From: Olivibacter sitiensis DSM 17696
Lineage (GTDB): Bacteria > Bacteroidota > Bacteroidia > Sphingobacteriales > Sphingobacteriaceae
Direction of reading: 5' to 3'
Assembly (NCBI RefSeq): GCF_000427965.1
Contig: NZ_ATZA01000024.1
Location: 1 to 64,000, forward strand
Length of the DNA: 64,000 bases
Below, one piece after another: positions 51,194-61,753 of this stretch (its first letter is position 1; each line of letters opens with the position of its first letter). Made by a program: the position numbers and the translations under genes. Under the pieces are notes generated by a model. It was not told where the DNA came from. It was given only the letters and a program-made list of their open reading frames with translations, and searched no databases.

Positions 51194-52615
51194 TTATACT
51201 TTCAGCTTCCTCCTGCCCATCATATAATAAATTGGGATGCCCAATATGATAATGATAAGCCCTGGCCAAGTAAAGGTGGGTTGATAAATCAACAAACCTA
51301 CGCAAATGGTCAAGGCAGCTACAATGTATACGGCGGGTAGTACTGGATATAAAAATGCTTTATATGGCCGCGCTAGATCTGGCTTTTTGACCCTGAGAAC
51401 AAAAATCCCCAAAATGGTGAGCGCATAAAAAATAAGCACCACAAAGATAACGTAGTTGAGCAAATCGCCGTACTTGCCGGTAAGACATAAAATGGATGCC
51501 CATAGCCCTTGTGCCCAAAGCCCCCAAGCTGGCACTTCAAAACGATTGAGCCTTCCAGCTTGTTTTAGAAAGACACCATCTTGCGCCATGGTATAATAAA
51601 CCCTAGCACCGGATAAAATAAGCCCATTGTTGCATCCGAAAGTAGATACCATGATCATGATCGCAATGATATAAGTACCTGCATTTCCAAAAATGGCGTT
51701 CGCGGCAGATACAGCAACCCTATCGGCAGGAGCAAAGGCGATATCATTTAGGCTAAGGGTGGCCAGGTACATCAGATTGGTAGACACATAGATAATGGTC
51801 ACGATCAACGTTCCAAGGAATAAGCTCAACCCAATATTTCGCTGTGGGTTTTTGATCTCACCGGCTATAAAAGTCACATTGTTCCAGGCATCGCTGGAAA
51901 ACAAGGAACCGACCATAGAGGAGACTATTCCTGCGAACAAGGCAGCACCAGCGACTGGAACCCATTCGGCAGACGCAAAATCCCAAGTCATGGCCTGCCA
52001 CCCCATACTCCAGTTCTGTTCCCAAATCCTGGCGTTAAAAGCTGCCACAAGCCCGAGCACCGTCAATCCCAGCAAGGAAAGAATTTTCACCACGGTAAAA
52101 ATCGTCTGCAAAACTTTCCCATTCTTTACACCCCGCGTGTTGAACCAAGTAAGCAATAATATAGTGAATATGGAGAGCACTTGGGCCGCATTAAGCTTGA
52201 AAAAGCCCAAATCCAAAAGGATATGTTCATCACTCACCACCGGAAACAGATAAGCCGTAAACTTGGCAAATGCTACCCCCACTGCCGCTATCGTACCGGT
52301 CTGAACAACGGTAAACAAGGCCCAACCGTACAAAAACGCAACAATTTTGTTATAGGCTTCGCGCAAGTAAACATACTGGCCTCCAGCTTTTGGAAACATG
52401 GCCGAAAGCTCGCCATAGCTTAACGCGGCCGTTAATGTAATGAGGCCAGTAATCAACCAAATTAAAATAAGCCATCCCGCACTACCCACATACCTCACGA
52501 TATCGGCACTTACTATAAAAATCCCGGAACCTATCATGGATCCCACTACCAGCATGGTAGCGTCCAACAAGCCAAGTTCCCGTTTCATTCCTTCATTTTC
52601 GCTTATTTCACTCAT
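51194..52615 (-). CDS. APC-superfamily amino acid permease
   Basis: 473 residues from the start at 52615 (MSEISENEGMKRELGLLDA). The upstream extension to 52708 is hydrophobic but does not fit the family. About twelve membrane segments. Family motifs are GLLDATMLVVGSMIGSGIF in segment 1 and GWLILIWLITGLITLTAALSYGELSAMFPKAGG. The layout is that of LAT/YfnA-like transporters, which exchange or import amino acids. It is divergent from the second permease at 52962. The substrate is unknown. Confidence 0.9.
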   Translation of the reverse strand: MSEISENEGMKRELGLLDATMLVVGSMIGSGIFIVSADIVRYVGSAGWLILIWLITGLITLTAALSYGELSAMFPKAGGQYVYLREAYNKIVAFLYGWALFTVVQTGTIAAVGVAFAKFTAYLFPVVSDEHILLDLGFFKLNAAQVLSIFTILLLTWFNTRGVKNGKVLQTIFTVVKILSLLGLTVLGLVAAFNARIWEQNWSMGWQAMTWDFASAEWVPVAGAALFAGIVSSMVGSLFSSDAWNNVTFIAGEIKNPQRNIGLSLFLGTLIVTIIYVSTNLMYLATLSLNDIAFAPADRVAVSAANAIFGNAGTYIIAIMIMVSTFGCNNGLILSGARVYYTMAQDGVFLKQAGRLNRFEVPAWGLWAQGLWASILCLTGKYGDLLNYVIFVVLIFYALTILGIFVLRVKKPDLARPYKAFLYPVLPAVYIVAALTICVGLLIYQPTFTWPGLIIIILGIPIYYMMGRRKLKV

Positions 52616-52961
52616 ATAGATTTGATTAATATTTAGTTTGATTACCCATTGAGCGACGAATATATAAATTAAAATAGAAAAGTGTACAAAACTCAATAAC
52701 AGTTCCATTTAAACTAGCTAAAACATAAAACTATTAGCAACAAAAGCCTTTTCATCCCAAAAAACAAGAAGCAAACCAAGCATAGTGTATCCAAAACACT
52801 TTCCACCTCCCTTAAAAAAGAAATTAGTAAACAAAAAAACATGTATTTTGAAATAAAAATTGTAGGTTTGGCTCTCATATTGATTTTCAACAGAAACAAA
52901 CAACACATAACAAAAAAATCACAACTGAAAAAGTTAGCAAAAGCTAAATTCAAATCACTAT
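52616..52961. other. AT-rich region between two divergent permeases
   Basis: 346 bases. On the plus strand TAGGTTTG (52863-52870) matches a -7 box for the permease at 52962; a good -33 box is not present. No clear minus-strand promoter was found. Two overlapping minus-strand open stretches here (52714-52953) are Phe/Leu-rich chance frames. Confidence 0.5.
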
Positions 52962-54434
52962 ATGTTATACAAAAAATCTATTCCAGCATTAATTGAAGAG
53001 GCTAAGGCCAGTGGAGAAGGAACACTAAAAAGAACACTCTCGAGCTATAATTTAGTAGCCCTCGGCGTTGGGGCTATCATAGGAGCTGGTTTGTTTTCGT
53101 TAACGGGCATAGCCGCCGCAGACAATGCCGGCCCTGCCGTTATTCTTTCGTTTATTGTTGCTGCTGTTGGCTGTGGTTTTGCCGGACTTTGCTATGCAGA
53201 ATTTGCCTCTATGATACCAGTAGCGGGAAGTGCCTACACGTATTCATATGCCACTATGGGCGAATTTGTGGCTTGGATTATAGGATGGGATTTGGTACTC
53301 GAATATGCGTTAGGTGCCGCCACGGTTGCTTCAAGCTGGTCACAGTATTTTTCGGATTTCATGGCCCATCTGGGCATGGAGATTTCTAGCAGTTTCCTAC
53401 ATGGTCCTTGGGAAGGTGGAATCATCAATCTCCCAGCTATCGTCATTGTTTGTCTTTTGTCTCTTTTACTGATGAGGGGGACGGAAGAGAGCTCTTTGGT
53501 AAACAATATCTTGGTCGTAGTAAAAATCATCGTAGTACTGGTTTTCATTGCTCTGGGCTGGAAGTTTATAGATCCCGCCAATCACACCCCCTTCATCCCT
53601 GCCAATCCGGGTGAAGACGCTGTAAAAGCTGGCGAACTGGGTTTCTTCCAATTTTTTGGCAGCCCAGATTTCGGGCATTTCGGTATTAGTGGCATACTAA
53701 GAGGCGCAGGCGTAGTGTTTTTTGCCTTTATTGGTTTTGACGCTGTCAGCACGGCCGCTCAAGAAGCAAAAAACCCTCAGAAGGGAATGCCAATAGGCAT
53801 CATAGGATCCCTAATTGTATGTACTTTGCTTTACGTGCTCTTCTCTTATGTAATGACAGGATTGAGAAACTATACCTTATTTGATGGAGATGCTAGCCCC
53901 GTTGCTTCGGCTTTTGCTACTACAGGCTACACCTTCTTGAATATGTTCCTTATCATCGCCATATTGGCTGGCTACACGTCCGTGATATTGGTCATGTTGT
54001 TAGGACAGAGTCGTGTATTCTATACGATGAGCAAGGACGGCCTGCTACCAGCATTCTTTTCAGACCTGAGCAAAAAACAAACTCCCTGGAAAACGAATCT
54101 TATATTCATGATTTTCGTGAGTGTTTTTGCTGGCTTCGTTCCTGTATCGGATCTGGGTCATATGGTGAGCATCGGTACATTGTTTGCTTTTTCATTGGTC
54201 TGCATAGGGGTGATTATACTTCGGAAAACAGATCCCCATTTGGCTAGGCCTTTCAAAACACCGCTTGTTCCTTTGGTACCTATATTGGGCATCGTCGTTT
54301 GCGTCACTATGATGGCGTCGCTTCCCATAGAGAGTTGGGAGCGATTGGCTATATGGATGGCTCTGGGCATTATCATCTACTTCCTTTATGGAAAGAAACA
54401 CAGCAAGGCTCGTTTGGCACATGAAGCCAAATAA
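52962..54434 (+). CDS. Cationic amino acid transporter-like APC permease
   Basis: 490 residues with about twelve to fourteen membrane segments. Segment 1 reads YNLVALGVGAIIGAGLFSLTG, and a later GFDAVSTAAQEAKNPQKGMP loop is a hallmark of the CAT (cationic amino acid transporter) subgroup. KTPLVPLVPILGIVVCVTMM near the end also fits CAT proteins. It probably imports an amino acid by proton or exchange transport. A hairpin terminator lies 31 bases after the stop. Confidence 0.92.
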   Translation: MLYKKSIPALIEEAKASGEGTLKRTLSSYNLVALGVGAIIGAGLFSLTGIAAADNAGPAVILSFIVAAVGCGFAGLCYAEFASMIPVAGSAYTYSYATMGEFVAWIIGWDLVLEYALGAATVASSWSQYFSDFMAHLGMEISSSFLHGPWEGGIINLPAIVIVCLLSLLLMRGTEESSLVNNILVVVKIIVVLVFIALGWKFIDPANHTPFIPANPGEDAVKAGELGFFQFFGSPDFGHFGISGILRGAGVVFFAFIGFDAVSTAAQEAKNPQKGMPIGIIGSLIVCTLLYVLFSYVMTGLRNYTLFDGDASPVASAFATTGYTFLNMFLIIAILAGYTSVILVMLLGQSRVFYTMSKDGLLPAFFSDLSKKQTPWKTNLIFMIFVSVFAGFVPVSDLGHMVSIGTLFAFSLVCIGVIILRKTDPHLARPFKTPLVPLVPILGIVVCVTMMASLPIESWERLAIWMALGIIIYFLYGKKHSKARLAHEAK

Positions 54435-54464
54435 GCTCCTTTTGTAGTACAAAAAAAATATTCT

Positions 54465-54501
54465 AAGAGCTATAGCCTTTCCGGTTATAGCTCTTTATAT
54501 T
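54465..54501 (+). terminator. Hairpin terminator after the CAT-like permease
   Basis: AAGAGCTATAGCC (54465-54477) pairs with GGTTATAGCTCTT (54483-54495) through 12 Watson-Crick pairs and one G-U pair, loop of 5, followed by TATATTT. Confidence 0.75.
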
Positions 54502-54588
54502 TCCTGAAGCCTCTAACGCTGCCAATCAGTTATTTTCTACAATTTCTTTTCGCTTAACCCATTCCGAAATACTATCGTTTTTTCATTC

Positions 54589-54618
54589 ATTGACATTCAA
54601 AAAAATATACTACCTTTG
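54589..54618 (+). promoter_or_regulatory. Bacteroidota-type promoter of the marC-like gene
   Basis: ATTG (54589-54592) and TACCTTTG (54611-54618) with an 18-base spacer. The -7 box is an exact match to TAnnTTTG. Start of transcription near 54625, about 60 bases before the ATG at 54687. Confidence 0.55.
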
Positions 54619-54686
54619 CCGGCCATAAAAACAAGTATATATCATATATTTACCTTGTTTTCAAGCACTTTAAATAATTAATAGCG

Positions 54687-55262
54687 ATGAAGCCGTTATA
54701 TTTTGATTTCAAGGAAATCCTTTCTGTCACCATGATTTTGTTTGCCATGATAGATATCTTGGGCAGTATCCCCGTCATTATAGACTTGAGGCAAAAGGCT
54801 GGAAAAATAGAATCGGAGAAAGCAAGTATCGTTGCTTTGGTGTTGATGGTCGCTTTTCTGTTTGTAGGGGAGAGTCTATTACATCTTATAGGAATAGATG
54901 TCGCATCCTTTGCAATAGCGGGTTCGTTGGTGATTTTTATCATTGCCATGGAAATGGTATTGGGAGTGGATTTCTTCAAAGGCGATTCGTTCGAGACAGC
55001 TTCCATTGTGCCTCTCGCATTTCCGTTGATAGCAGGTGCAGGCACCATGACCACGATCTTATCTCTGAAATCGGAATACTCCACACCCAATATTATCATT
55101 GGGATATTGATCAATATAGGCATCATCTACCTGGTACTGAAAAACACTTATCGCCTCGAAAAAATCTTGGGAAAGACAGGGCTTGCAGTACTCCGCAAAG
55201 CTTTTGGAATCATCTTGCTTGCCATAGCCATCAAATTGTTCAGGACGAATACTGGACTCTAA
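54687..55262 (+). CDS. MarC-family integral membrane protein
   Basis: 191 residues with six hydrophobic segments. UPF0056/MarC signatures are FAMIDILGSIPVIIDLRQKAG near the N-terminus, FAIAGSLVIFIIAMEMVLG and PLAFPLIAGAGTMTTILSL. The family is named from a gene next to the mar regulon, but a drug-efflux role was not confirmed and the function is unknown. Confidence 0.9.
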   Translation: MKPLYFDFKEILSVTMILFAMIDILGSIPVIIDLRQKAGKIESEKASIVALVLMVAFLFVGESLLHLIGIDVASFAIAGSLVIFIIAMEMVLGVDFFKGDSFETASIVPLAFPLIAGAGTMTTILSLKSEYSTPNIIIGILINIGIIYLVLKNTYRLEKILGKTGLAVLRKAFGIILLAIAIKLFRTNTGL

Positions 55263-55385
55263 CACAAGTCTAATTCGGGTCAAAAAACCTTTTTGTAGGG
55301 TGAATTGCCCTCTTATTGGAGCTTTTTGTAAAAAAAATTGTATTTTTCCCTGTTTGTTAATTACAAAGTCAGCTAAACTACTTCT

Positions 55386-56642
55386 ATGGAATTATACTAT
55401 ACCTTTTCCGTACTTATAGTCCTATCGGCTATCTTTTCTTATGTCAACGAGCGCTTTCTACGGCTGCCTGCCACTATTGGCGTCATGGTAATCGCGCTTC
55501 TAATATCTCTAGGCCTAATCCTTACAGATAAGATGATCCCCCACATCTTTGAAGAATTTTCGGGTTTCATATCAAACATCGACTTCACAGAAGTACTCAT
55601 GGGCGCCATGCTGAACTTTCTGTTATTTGCGGGAGCCATACATATCCACCTGAGCGACCTTAAGGAACAAAAGGCTCCCGTCATTGTCTTCTCAACTGTC
55701 AGTGTCATCATAAGCACTTTTGTGGTGGGTTTTCTACTGTTCTACGTATTACAATGGTTGAATATGGGCATTCCCCTCATTCAATGCTTGGTTTTCGGTG
55801 CCCTAATATCGCCTACTGACCCCATTGCCGTGCTAGGAATTCTAAAACAAGCAGGTGTCCCCAAGTCCTTGGAGACCAAAGTAGCTGGAGAGTCCCTTTT
55901 CAACGATGGCGTGGCCGTAGTGGTCTTTATCATCATGCTATCCATTGCCCAGGGGCAAGATGTGGACCTTTCCGTAGGCAGCGTCACATGGCTTCTAGTG
56001 AAAGAAGCCCTAGGCGGTGTCGGATTGGGATTACTTTTGGGTTTTGTCGCGTCAACGGCTATTGGTAAGATAAACAACTATAAGGTAGAAGTATTGATTA
56101 CGCTAGCTGTGGTGATGGGAGGACATCTAGTGGCCAAAGCCATGCACATGTCTGGCCCACTTGCTATGGTAACCGCAGGACTGGTTGTAGGCAATTATGG
56201 CAGAAAGGTGTCCATGTCGGAAGTTTCAAGGGAATACCTAGATAAATTCTGGGAGCTTGTTGACGAAATCATGAATGCGATTCTATTTCTCATCATCGGT
56301 TTCGAACTCATCGTTATCACCAATATAGGCGATTATTGGCTCATCGGCATCATATCGATCGCCATGGTCTTGTTGGCCCGCCTAGTATCTATCTTGCTAC
56401 CCGTAAAGATTATCCCTATGAAAACCAAATTCAATAAGGCCACCATCACTATATTGGTTTGGGGAGGGTTGCGCGGAGGGGTTTCGGTAGCCCTGGCGCT
56501 ATCCATAGACAATTACCTCAACAAAGAGCTTCTACTGTCCATTACCTACTATGTGGTGCTGTTCTCTATACTGGTACAGGGACTAACTATAGGCAAGTTG
56601 ACCAATTACGCCAAGAAAATAGCACAACAGGACGAGGCTTGA
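55386..56642 (+). CDS. Na+/H+ antiporter, NhaP/CPA1 family
   Basis: 418 residues with about twelve membrane segments. CPA1 features: FGALISPTDPIAVLGILKQAG (the conserved T-D-P block), KVAGESLFNDGVAVVVFIIM (the ion-binding F-N-D), LILVWGGLRGGVSVALALSI near the C-terminus. It exchanges Na+ or K+ for H+ across the inner membrane. It lacks the long cytoplasmic tail of some relatives. The gene ends at a bidirectional terminator. Confidence 0.93.
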   Translation: MELYYTFSVLIVLSAIFSYVNERFLRLPATIGVMVIALLISLGLILTDKMIPHIFEEFSGFISNIDFTEVLMGAMLNFLLFAGAIHIHLSDLKEQKAPVIVFSTVSVIISTFVVGFLLFYVLQWLNMGIPLIQCLVFGALISPTDPIAVLGILKQAGVPKSLETKVAGESLFNDGVAVVVFIIMLSIAQGQDVDLSVGSVTWLLVKEALGGVGLGLLLGFVASTAIGKINNYKVEVLITLAVVMGGHLVAKAMHMSGPLAMVTAGLVVGNYGRKVSMSEVSREYLDKFWELVDEIMNAILFLIIGFELIVITNIGDYWLIGIISIAMVLLARLVSILLPVKIIPMKTKFNKATITILVWGGLRGGVSVALALSIDNYLNKELLLSITYYVVLFSILVQGLTIGKLTNYAKKIAQQDEA

Positions 56643-56648
56643 GGAGCT

Positions 56649-56701
56649 AAGGTGTAGGGTATAAGGCAGGTTTCTCCTTCATTCCTTAAACCCTACACCT
56701 T
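56649..56701. terminator. Bidirectional terminator between antiporter and rRNA methyltransferase genes
   Basis: An 18-base arm at 56649-56666 pairs with 56684-56701 with a single mismatch (12 outer pairs, AAGGTGTAGGGT/ACCCTACACCTT, are perfect), loop of 17. It begins 7 bases after the antiporter stop and its right arm contains the stop codon (TAG) of the convergent methyltransferase gene. Confidence 0.75.
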
Positions 56702-57871
56702 ATTTACCATTCTAGCCACAAACATGGTGTCTGCATGGTGTTGATAGCCCTTTAATACCTCCATATGGTCTACATGAAGTCCTAAGTGCTCTTCAAAATG
56801 GGCAACCTGCAGCTCATTCTCATCGGCATAGGCAGAACAAGTGATATAAATGAGAGGACATCCCTTTTTCAGATAGGGTACGGCATGAGCCACAATTTGA
56901 CGTTGCAACTGCACAAAATGCTTCAACTGTTGTATAGAAAAACTACTCATCATCTCCGGTGTACGTGCCCAAGTTCCCGAACCCGAACAAGGAGCATCCA
57001 CGATGATCCCGTCAAATCGTTCATTACCCAGTATGTGTGAGATATCTTTTGTGAGATCAAGCAGTTTTTTTCGGTAATCACTGATGCCTACCTTTTCAAA
57101 GCGTTCGTCCAAATTACGCAGTATACTTGCTCGTACATCTGACACCAACAAGTTAACAGTAGGCACTTTCTGTTTGAGAAGCAGAGATTTGCCACCAGAA
57201 GCAGCGCAGGCATCCCACCACCGTTCACCGGCTTTGGCACCAAAGAAACGGTGGGTTTGCTGGCTGGAATAATCCTGAACCTGAAACTTCCCCTGTATTT
57301 CTCTTATTTGATCGAGAGGTGCACCGTTGGCCAAGACCAAGGTTTCGAGGGCCCATTCATCAAAAGCAATTCCCTTTTCTCGAAGTATGGACACGACATA
57401 TGCTTTGTCATCAGGCAGAACCCTAATGAACAAATAAGGCTGCCCTAAGTGATTTTCCACAAAAGCAGTGCTATCAATGGACGCAGATAGACGTTCCCTA
57501 AACGGAAAAATCCGATCGGCTTGAAAGCCAAAACGCGAACATGCCATTTCGAGTTTCTCTTGCTTTGTTAAGGCAAGATAAGGCATTAGTTCTGGGTACA
57601 GAACCGACAATAGGTCACTCTCTTCGGCACATAGGAACTCTGCACAGCACAACCTATCTTCCATGGAAGAATCCTCGCCCAAAGCCCCACCTATCCGAAA
57701 TAGGTGATAAATCCACCGAGAAGCCTGACGTCTATCCTTGGACCCCATTTGTTTGTTTTCCCTGAAATAAGCGGATAAGTAAACAGATAGAGGCTGTGCT
57801 TGGCTATAGCCATCCACCATTTGCTTAAAACGGTGGAGCTGGGACATTATTCTTTTGTTTTGGGAAGACAT
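56693..57871 (-). CDS. rRNA cytosine-C5 methyltransferase, RsmB/RsmF-like
   Basis: 392 residues. The C-terminal methyltransferase domain has motif I around WWDACAASGGKSLLL, motif IV VDAPCSGSGTWARTPE and motif VI ITCSAYADENE; the two Cys (in APCSGSG and TCS) are the catalytic and release cysteines of RsmB-type enzymes. The N-terminal half is helical, as in NusB-like domains. It methylates a cytosine in rRNA. It starts 3 bases after the stop of the lipoprotein gene. Confidence 0.92.
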   Translation of the reverse strand: MSSQNKRIMSQLHRFKQMVDGYSQAQPLSVYLSAYFRENKQMGSKDRRQASRWIYHLFRIGGALGEDSSMEDRLCCAEFLCAEESDLLSVLYPELMPYLALTKQEKLEMACSRFGFQADRIFPFRERLSASIDSTAFVENHLGQPYLFIRVLPDDKAYVVSILREKGIAFDEWALETLVLANGAPLDQIREIQGKFQVQDYSSQQTHRFFGAKAGERWWDACAASGGKSLLLKQKVPTVNLLVSDVRASILRNLDERFEKVGISDYRKKLLDLTKDISHILGNERFDGIIVDAPCSGSGTWARTPEMMSSFSIQQLKHFVQLQRQIVAHAVPYLKKGCPLIYITCSAYADENELQVAHFEEHLGLHVDHMEVLKGYQHHADTMFVARMVNKV

Positions 57872-57874
57872 GAC

Positions 57875-59146
57875 TTACATCTTCCCCTTAAGTAGCTTGA
57901 ATTCGCTCCCAACAAACCGTAAAAGCTGTATAGAAGTATTAACATAGCCTTGTCCTTCCAGAAACCTAAACCTAAAACCTGTAGAAATCCCTTGCGACTC
58001 CTCATCTAGGATATGAGTGGTTAAATCATCTTGAGAATGACGATTCAATAGTTCTCCGAAGTACCGTCCAGTATCATACCCTTTATAAGCATACTCTGAT
58101 GCTCTTATGCCAAACTGTTTCTCGTAAATAGCGGAAAACTTTCTGGCGTTACTAGCTCTTTCATCAACGTAAAAGGAAGTGCTGATGGTTGTTTGTAACT
58201 GCGATAGATACGTATGATCCAAATCTGATAATTTCGCCCAATTGGGATGGCCTATCAAAACAATATCGTAAGACCTTTCAACCTTCAACTCAGCAAGCTT
58301 TGCAAGCAAAGGACTTATCGCAAAAGGATTGGTCGAGCCACACAGAACGAAACTCTTACCAGACACGCGCATATTCAATTCCAGACCATCTAAATCCGAT
58401 ATGTTGTCTGTAGCGATTCCTTTGGCTTGCAAGGCATATTTTATGGGGTAAAGAAATTTCTCGCTGTCGGCGTCTCCCAAATCGTAGCAGAACACCTGAT
58501 CGCCAGGCTTCAAGCTTGCGGCCAATTGCTGGCTAATCCATTCGGCATGCATTTCCAATGTTGGTGTGACAGTGACCACTCTTTCCACATGTGCCAAATC
58601 TGGCACGCTTGCAGCCAAAGGAGAAACCTGCAAAATATTGGAGCTTGGGCTGATCGCACTATTGAAACTCTTTAATTCCGATGGAAAAACCGGACCAACG
58701 ATCAGCTTGGCGTCCCTAACTTCTCCACTTTGTGCCAACCTGCTCACTTGTTGAGCATTGTCTCTACTGTCCAATACATTCAGCCTAAAATAAGCGCCCT
58801 TATCTGACAGATCATCCAGCGCCAGCCTAAAGCCTTGATAGAAATCTAATGCCAGTGCGGCCCGATCTGCATCCTGCATGGAAGGTGCGCCTCCCCTCAC
58901 CTTATCAAGTTGAAAGGGCATCAATAAGGCTATCGTCTCCGGAGCTCTTACCGCTGGCTCCTCTTTCTCGACCTCTTCTTCTGTTGGCTCCTTTGGTTTC
59001 TCTACAGGCTGCTTTTTGGGTTCATCCCGTTGCAATACCCTACGGCTGGAACAAGCACCAAGCGTGAGCAATACAAATACGAAAACAAAAAAACTATTCC
59101 CATTCAATGGTAGCCGGTGGCTTTGAACTGATATCGTAAACAACAC
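57875..59146 (-). CDS. Periplasmic-binding-protein-like lipoprotein (LpoA-like fold)
   Basis: 423 residues. Lipobox [10 protein letters not shown] near residue 30, then a proline/glutamate-rich linker ([18 protein letters not shown]), then a type I periplasmic-binding fold: [48 protein letters not shown] and [15 protein letters not shown]. This layout is seen in penicillin-binding-protein activators (LpoA-like) and ligand sensors of Bacteroidota. The GTG start at 59146 overlaps the end of guaA by 53 bases; a TTG at 59107 would reduce this to 14 bases, so the start is uncertain. Confidence 0.85.
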   Translation of the reverse strand: MLFTISVQSHRLPLNGNSFFVFVFVLLTLGACSSRRVLQRDEPKKQPVEKPKEPTEEEVEKEEPAVRAPETIALLMPFQLDKVRGGAPSMQDADRAALALDFYQGFRLALDDLSDKGAYFRLNVLDSRDNAQQVSRLAQSGEVRDAKLIVGPVFPSELKSFNSAISPSSNILQVSPLAASVPDLAHVERVVTVTPTLEMHAEWISQQLAASLKPGDQVFCYDLGDADSEKFLYPIKYALQAKGIATDNISDLDGLELNMRVSGKSFVLCGSTNPFAISPLLAKLAELKVERSYDIVLIGHPNWAKLSDLDHTYLSQLQTTISTSFYVDERASNARKFSAIYEKQFGIRASEYAYKGYDTGRYFGELLNRHSQDDLTTHILDEESQGISTGFRFRFLEGQGYVNTSIQLLRFVGSEFKLLKGKM

Positions 59147-60644
59147 GGTTTATTCCTTTAACATGATTAATGATTTCATTGGATATTTTCGCCAACAACT
59201 CATATGGTAGGTGAATCCAGTCGGCCGTCATACCGTCCAGGGAGCCTACGGCCCTTAAACAAATAACATGCTCATATGTTCGCTCGTCTCCCATCACACC
59301 TACAGATTGTACTGGCAAAAAAATTGCTCCCGCCTGCCACACCTTGTTGTACCAGCCGGATTCACGCAGATTGCGTATATATATGGCATCAGCATCCTGC
59401 AAAATCCGTACCTTTTCTGCCGTGATATCTCCCAATATCCGTATGGCAAGACCAGGACCAGGAAAAGGATGTCTACCCAAAATCAAAGGATCTAAACCTA
59501 AGGCAGCCCCAACTTTTCTTACTTCATCTTTGAAAAGTGTATTTAAAGGCTCCACCACTTTCATCTTCATAAAGTCGGGCAGTCCACCTACATTGTGATG
59601 CGATTTGATTGTCGCCGAAGGCCCCTTGACCGATACGGATTCGATGACATCAGGATAAATGGTTCCCTGCCCCAGCCATTTCACTTCTACCCCATTCGGC
59701 AACTCGAGTTGTACCTCGTGGGCAGCATCGTCAAACACATCGATAAATGCACCACCTATAATCTTGCGTTTTCTTTCCGGATCTTTCACTCCCGCCAATA
59801 GACCGTAAAAGCGCTCCTTGGCATCCACACCCTTGATATTAAGCCCCATATCCTTATAGGATTCGAGTACCTGCTCAAATTCGTCTTTGCGCAGCAGGCC
59901 ATTATCTACAAATATACAATGTAGGTTTTTTCCTATGGCTTGATGCAAGAGCATGGCCGCGACCGACGAATCAACACCCCCAGAAAGAGCCATAATTACA
60001 TGGTCGTTTCCAATCTTGCTTTTCAGATCGGCTATGGTGGTCTCTATAAATGTATCGGCGGTCCAATCCTGAGAGCAACCGCAGATATTTACAACAAAAT
60101 TGGCAATCAAAGTCTTACCATCCTCACTATGGGTCACCTCTGGATGAAACTGTATCCCATACGTATCGGTATTCTTGACATGGTACGCTGCCACGCGCAC
60201 CTTATCGGTGCTGGCAATGATCTCAAAAGTTTCCGGCACGTGTTTTATGGTGTCGCCATGCGACATCCATACTTGTGAATTAACGGGAATATGCTTCAGC
60301 AGTGGGCTTGTTTCGTTCACGAAGAGAAGGTTGGCACGTCCATATTCCCTTATCTCCGAGGGAGCCACTTCTCCACCAGAATGCTGCGCTATGTATTGCG
60401 CTCCATAGCACACTCCTAGTAAAGGGTATTTCCCATGAAATTGTTGAAAATCTATTTGGGGAGCATCCGCTTGCCGTACCGAAGCAGGGCTTCCGGACAA
60501 AATAACTCCTTTTATGTATTCGTCAAATGCGGGAAGGTGATTGAACGGGTGTATTTCACAATACACATTTAACTCCCTGACTCGTCGCGCGATTAATTGT
60601 GTATACTGCGACCCAAAGTCAAGAATAATGATCTTTTCTTGCAT
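59094..60644 (-). CDS. guaA: GMP synthase (glutamine-hydrolysing)
   Basis: 516 residues, full length. N-terminal class I amidotransferase domain with [16 protein letters not shown] (nucleophile Cys) and [13 protein letters not shown] (His, Glu). The ATP pyrophosphatase P-loop is [15 protein letters not shown], and the C-terminal dimerisation domain includes [19 protein letters not shown]. It converts XMP to GMP. A -7-like TACCTTTG lies only 5 bases before the ATG, so the mRNA could be nearly leaderless. Confidence 0.97.
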   Translation of the reverse strand: MQEKIIILDFGSQYTQLIARRVRELNVYCEIHPFNHLPAFDEYIKGVILSGSPASVRQADAPQIDFQQFHGKYPLLGVCYGAQYIAQHSGGEVAPSEIREYGRANLLFVNETSPLLKHIPVNSQVWMSHGDTIKHVPETFEIIASTDKVRVAAYHVKNTDTYGIQFHPEVTHSEDGKTLIANFVVNICGCSQDWTADTFIETTIADLKSKIGNDHVIMALSGGVDSSVAAMLLHQAIGKNLHCIFVDNGLLRKDEFEQVLESYKDMGLNIKGVDAKERFYGLLAGVKDPERKRKIIGGAFIDVFDDAAHEVQLELPNGVEVKWLGQGTIYPDVIESVSVKGPSATIKSHHNVGGLPDFMKMKVVEPLNTLFKDEVRKVGAALGLDPLILGRHPFPGPGLAIRILGDITAEKVRILQDADAIYIRNLRESGWYNKVWQAGAIFLPVQSVGVMGDERTYEHVICLRAVGSLDGMTADWIHLPYELLAKISNEIINHVKGINRVVYDISSKPPATIEWE

Positions 60645-60648
60645 GGGC

Positions 60649-60656
60649 CAAAGGTA
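60649..60656 (-). promoter_or_regulatory. guaA: -7 box adjacent to the guaA start codon
   Basis: TACCTTTG on the minus strand, exact TAnnTTTG, ending 4 bases before the ATG at 60644. No clear -33 box. If used, the start site would be at or next to the start codon. Confidence 0.35.
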
Positions 60657-60672
60657 GGAATTTTTTGGAAAT

Positions 60673-61626
60673 TTACTCCACTACAACTCCCATGGCACAG
60701 AACTTATCAATACGCTCGCTTACAAGTTTGTCCACCTTCTTTTTGCCTAGCGATTTTAAATCTTTAACCAACACGCCTTTGAGCGTATCGGCCATTTGTT
60801 GAGGGTTTTGATGAGCTCCACCCAAAGGTTCTGGGATGATGCCATCTATCAAACCATTGCCATACATATCCTCGGCTGTGAGCTTCAGACATTCGGCTGC
60901 GCGCTCTTTATAATCCCAACTACGCCATAGGATAGAGCTGCAAGATTCGGGAGAAATGACCGAATACCAGGTATGCTCCAGCATATACACCTTATCACCC
61001 ACTCCTATTCCTAATGCACCGCCAGATGCTCCCTCACCTATGATGACGCAAATGACGGGCACCTTCAGTACGGACATCTCCAACAGATTGCGTGCTATTG
61101 CCTCCCCCTGTCCACGCTCCTCCGCCTCTATACCCGGATATGCTCCCATGGTGTCGATTAACGTAATTACGGGTTTATTGAATTTCTCTGCCAAACGCAT
61201 CAAACGCAAGGCCTTCCTATAACCTTCTGGATTGGCCATGCCAAAATTCCGAAACTGCCTTTCCTTGGTGTTTTTCCCTTTCTGGTGCCCGATGACCATG
61301 ACCGACTCTCCATTGATAGAGGCAAAACCTCCAATGATTGCCTTATCATCACGTACGGTCCTATCTCCATGCAGCTCCACGAAATCCTCAAACATAAGGG
61401 AAATGTAGTCAAGTGTTTGCGGTCTCTCTGGATGACGAGACATTTGTACTTTTTGCCAGCCTGACATATTGCTGTACACTTCTTTCTTGGCCTCTTCCAA
61501 CTTCGCCTCCAACTCGGTCAAAGTAGCAGACATATCCACTTTGGTTTTTTCAGCCACTTGATTTACTTTTTCTATCTGTAATTGCAAATCGGCAATAGGT
61601 TTTTCAAAATCAAAAGTCGTCTCCAT
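60673..61626 (-). CDS. accA: Acetyl-CoA carboxylase carboxyltransferase subunit alpha
   Basis: 317 residues. The coiled N-terminus ([20 protein letters not shown]) is followed by the crotonase-like carboxyltransferase fold with [39 protein letters not shown] and [22 protein letters not shown]. It transfers carboxyl from biotin to acetyl-CoA with AccD (not in this window), the first step of fatty acid synthesis. Confidence 0.97.
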   Translation of the reverse strand: METTFDFEKPIADLQLQIEKVNQVAEKTKVDMSATLTELEAKLEEAKKEVYSNMSGWQKVQMSRHPERPQTLDYISLMFEDFVELHGDRTVRDDKAIIGGFASINGESVMVIGHQKGKNTKERQFRNFGMANPEGYRKALRLMRLAEKFNKPVITLIDTMGAYPGIEAEERGQGEAIARNLLEMSVLKVPVICVIIGEGASGGALGIGVGDKVYMLEHTWYSVISPESCSSILWRSWDYKERAAECLKLTAEDMYGNGLIDGIIPEPLGGAHQNPQQMADTLKGVLVKDLKSLGKKKVDKLVSERIDKFCAMGVVVE

Positions 61627-61659
61627 AAAGCAATTTTGGGGTGGCTAAGGTACGTATTT

Positions 61660-61699
61660 TTTTATTAAAAAAGGCACCCCTCTTCACAGAGTGTGCCTT
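61660..61699 (-). terminator. Rho-independent terminator after the ferritin gene
   Basis: On the minus strand a 7-bp outer stem (AAGGCAC/GTGCCTT, 61693-61699 with 61671-61677) and an inner CTCT/AGAG stem are followed by TTTTTTAATAAAAAAA-type sequence with a strong U run (61670-61660). It lies 55 bases after the stop. Confidence 0.75.
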
Positions 61700-61753
61700 C
61701 TATAGAACTTAATAGGCTGAAGAATCAGATCGTCAGCCCAACAAAACAGTAAA

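Noticed and set aside
52714-52953. Two overlapping small open frames between the permeases.
   Set aside because: Hydrophobic, Phe-rich chance frames covering the promoter region of the plus-strand permease.
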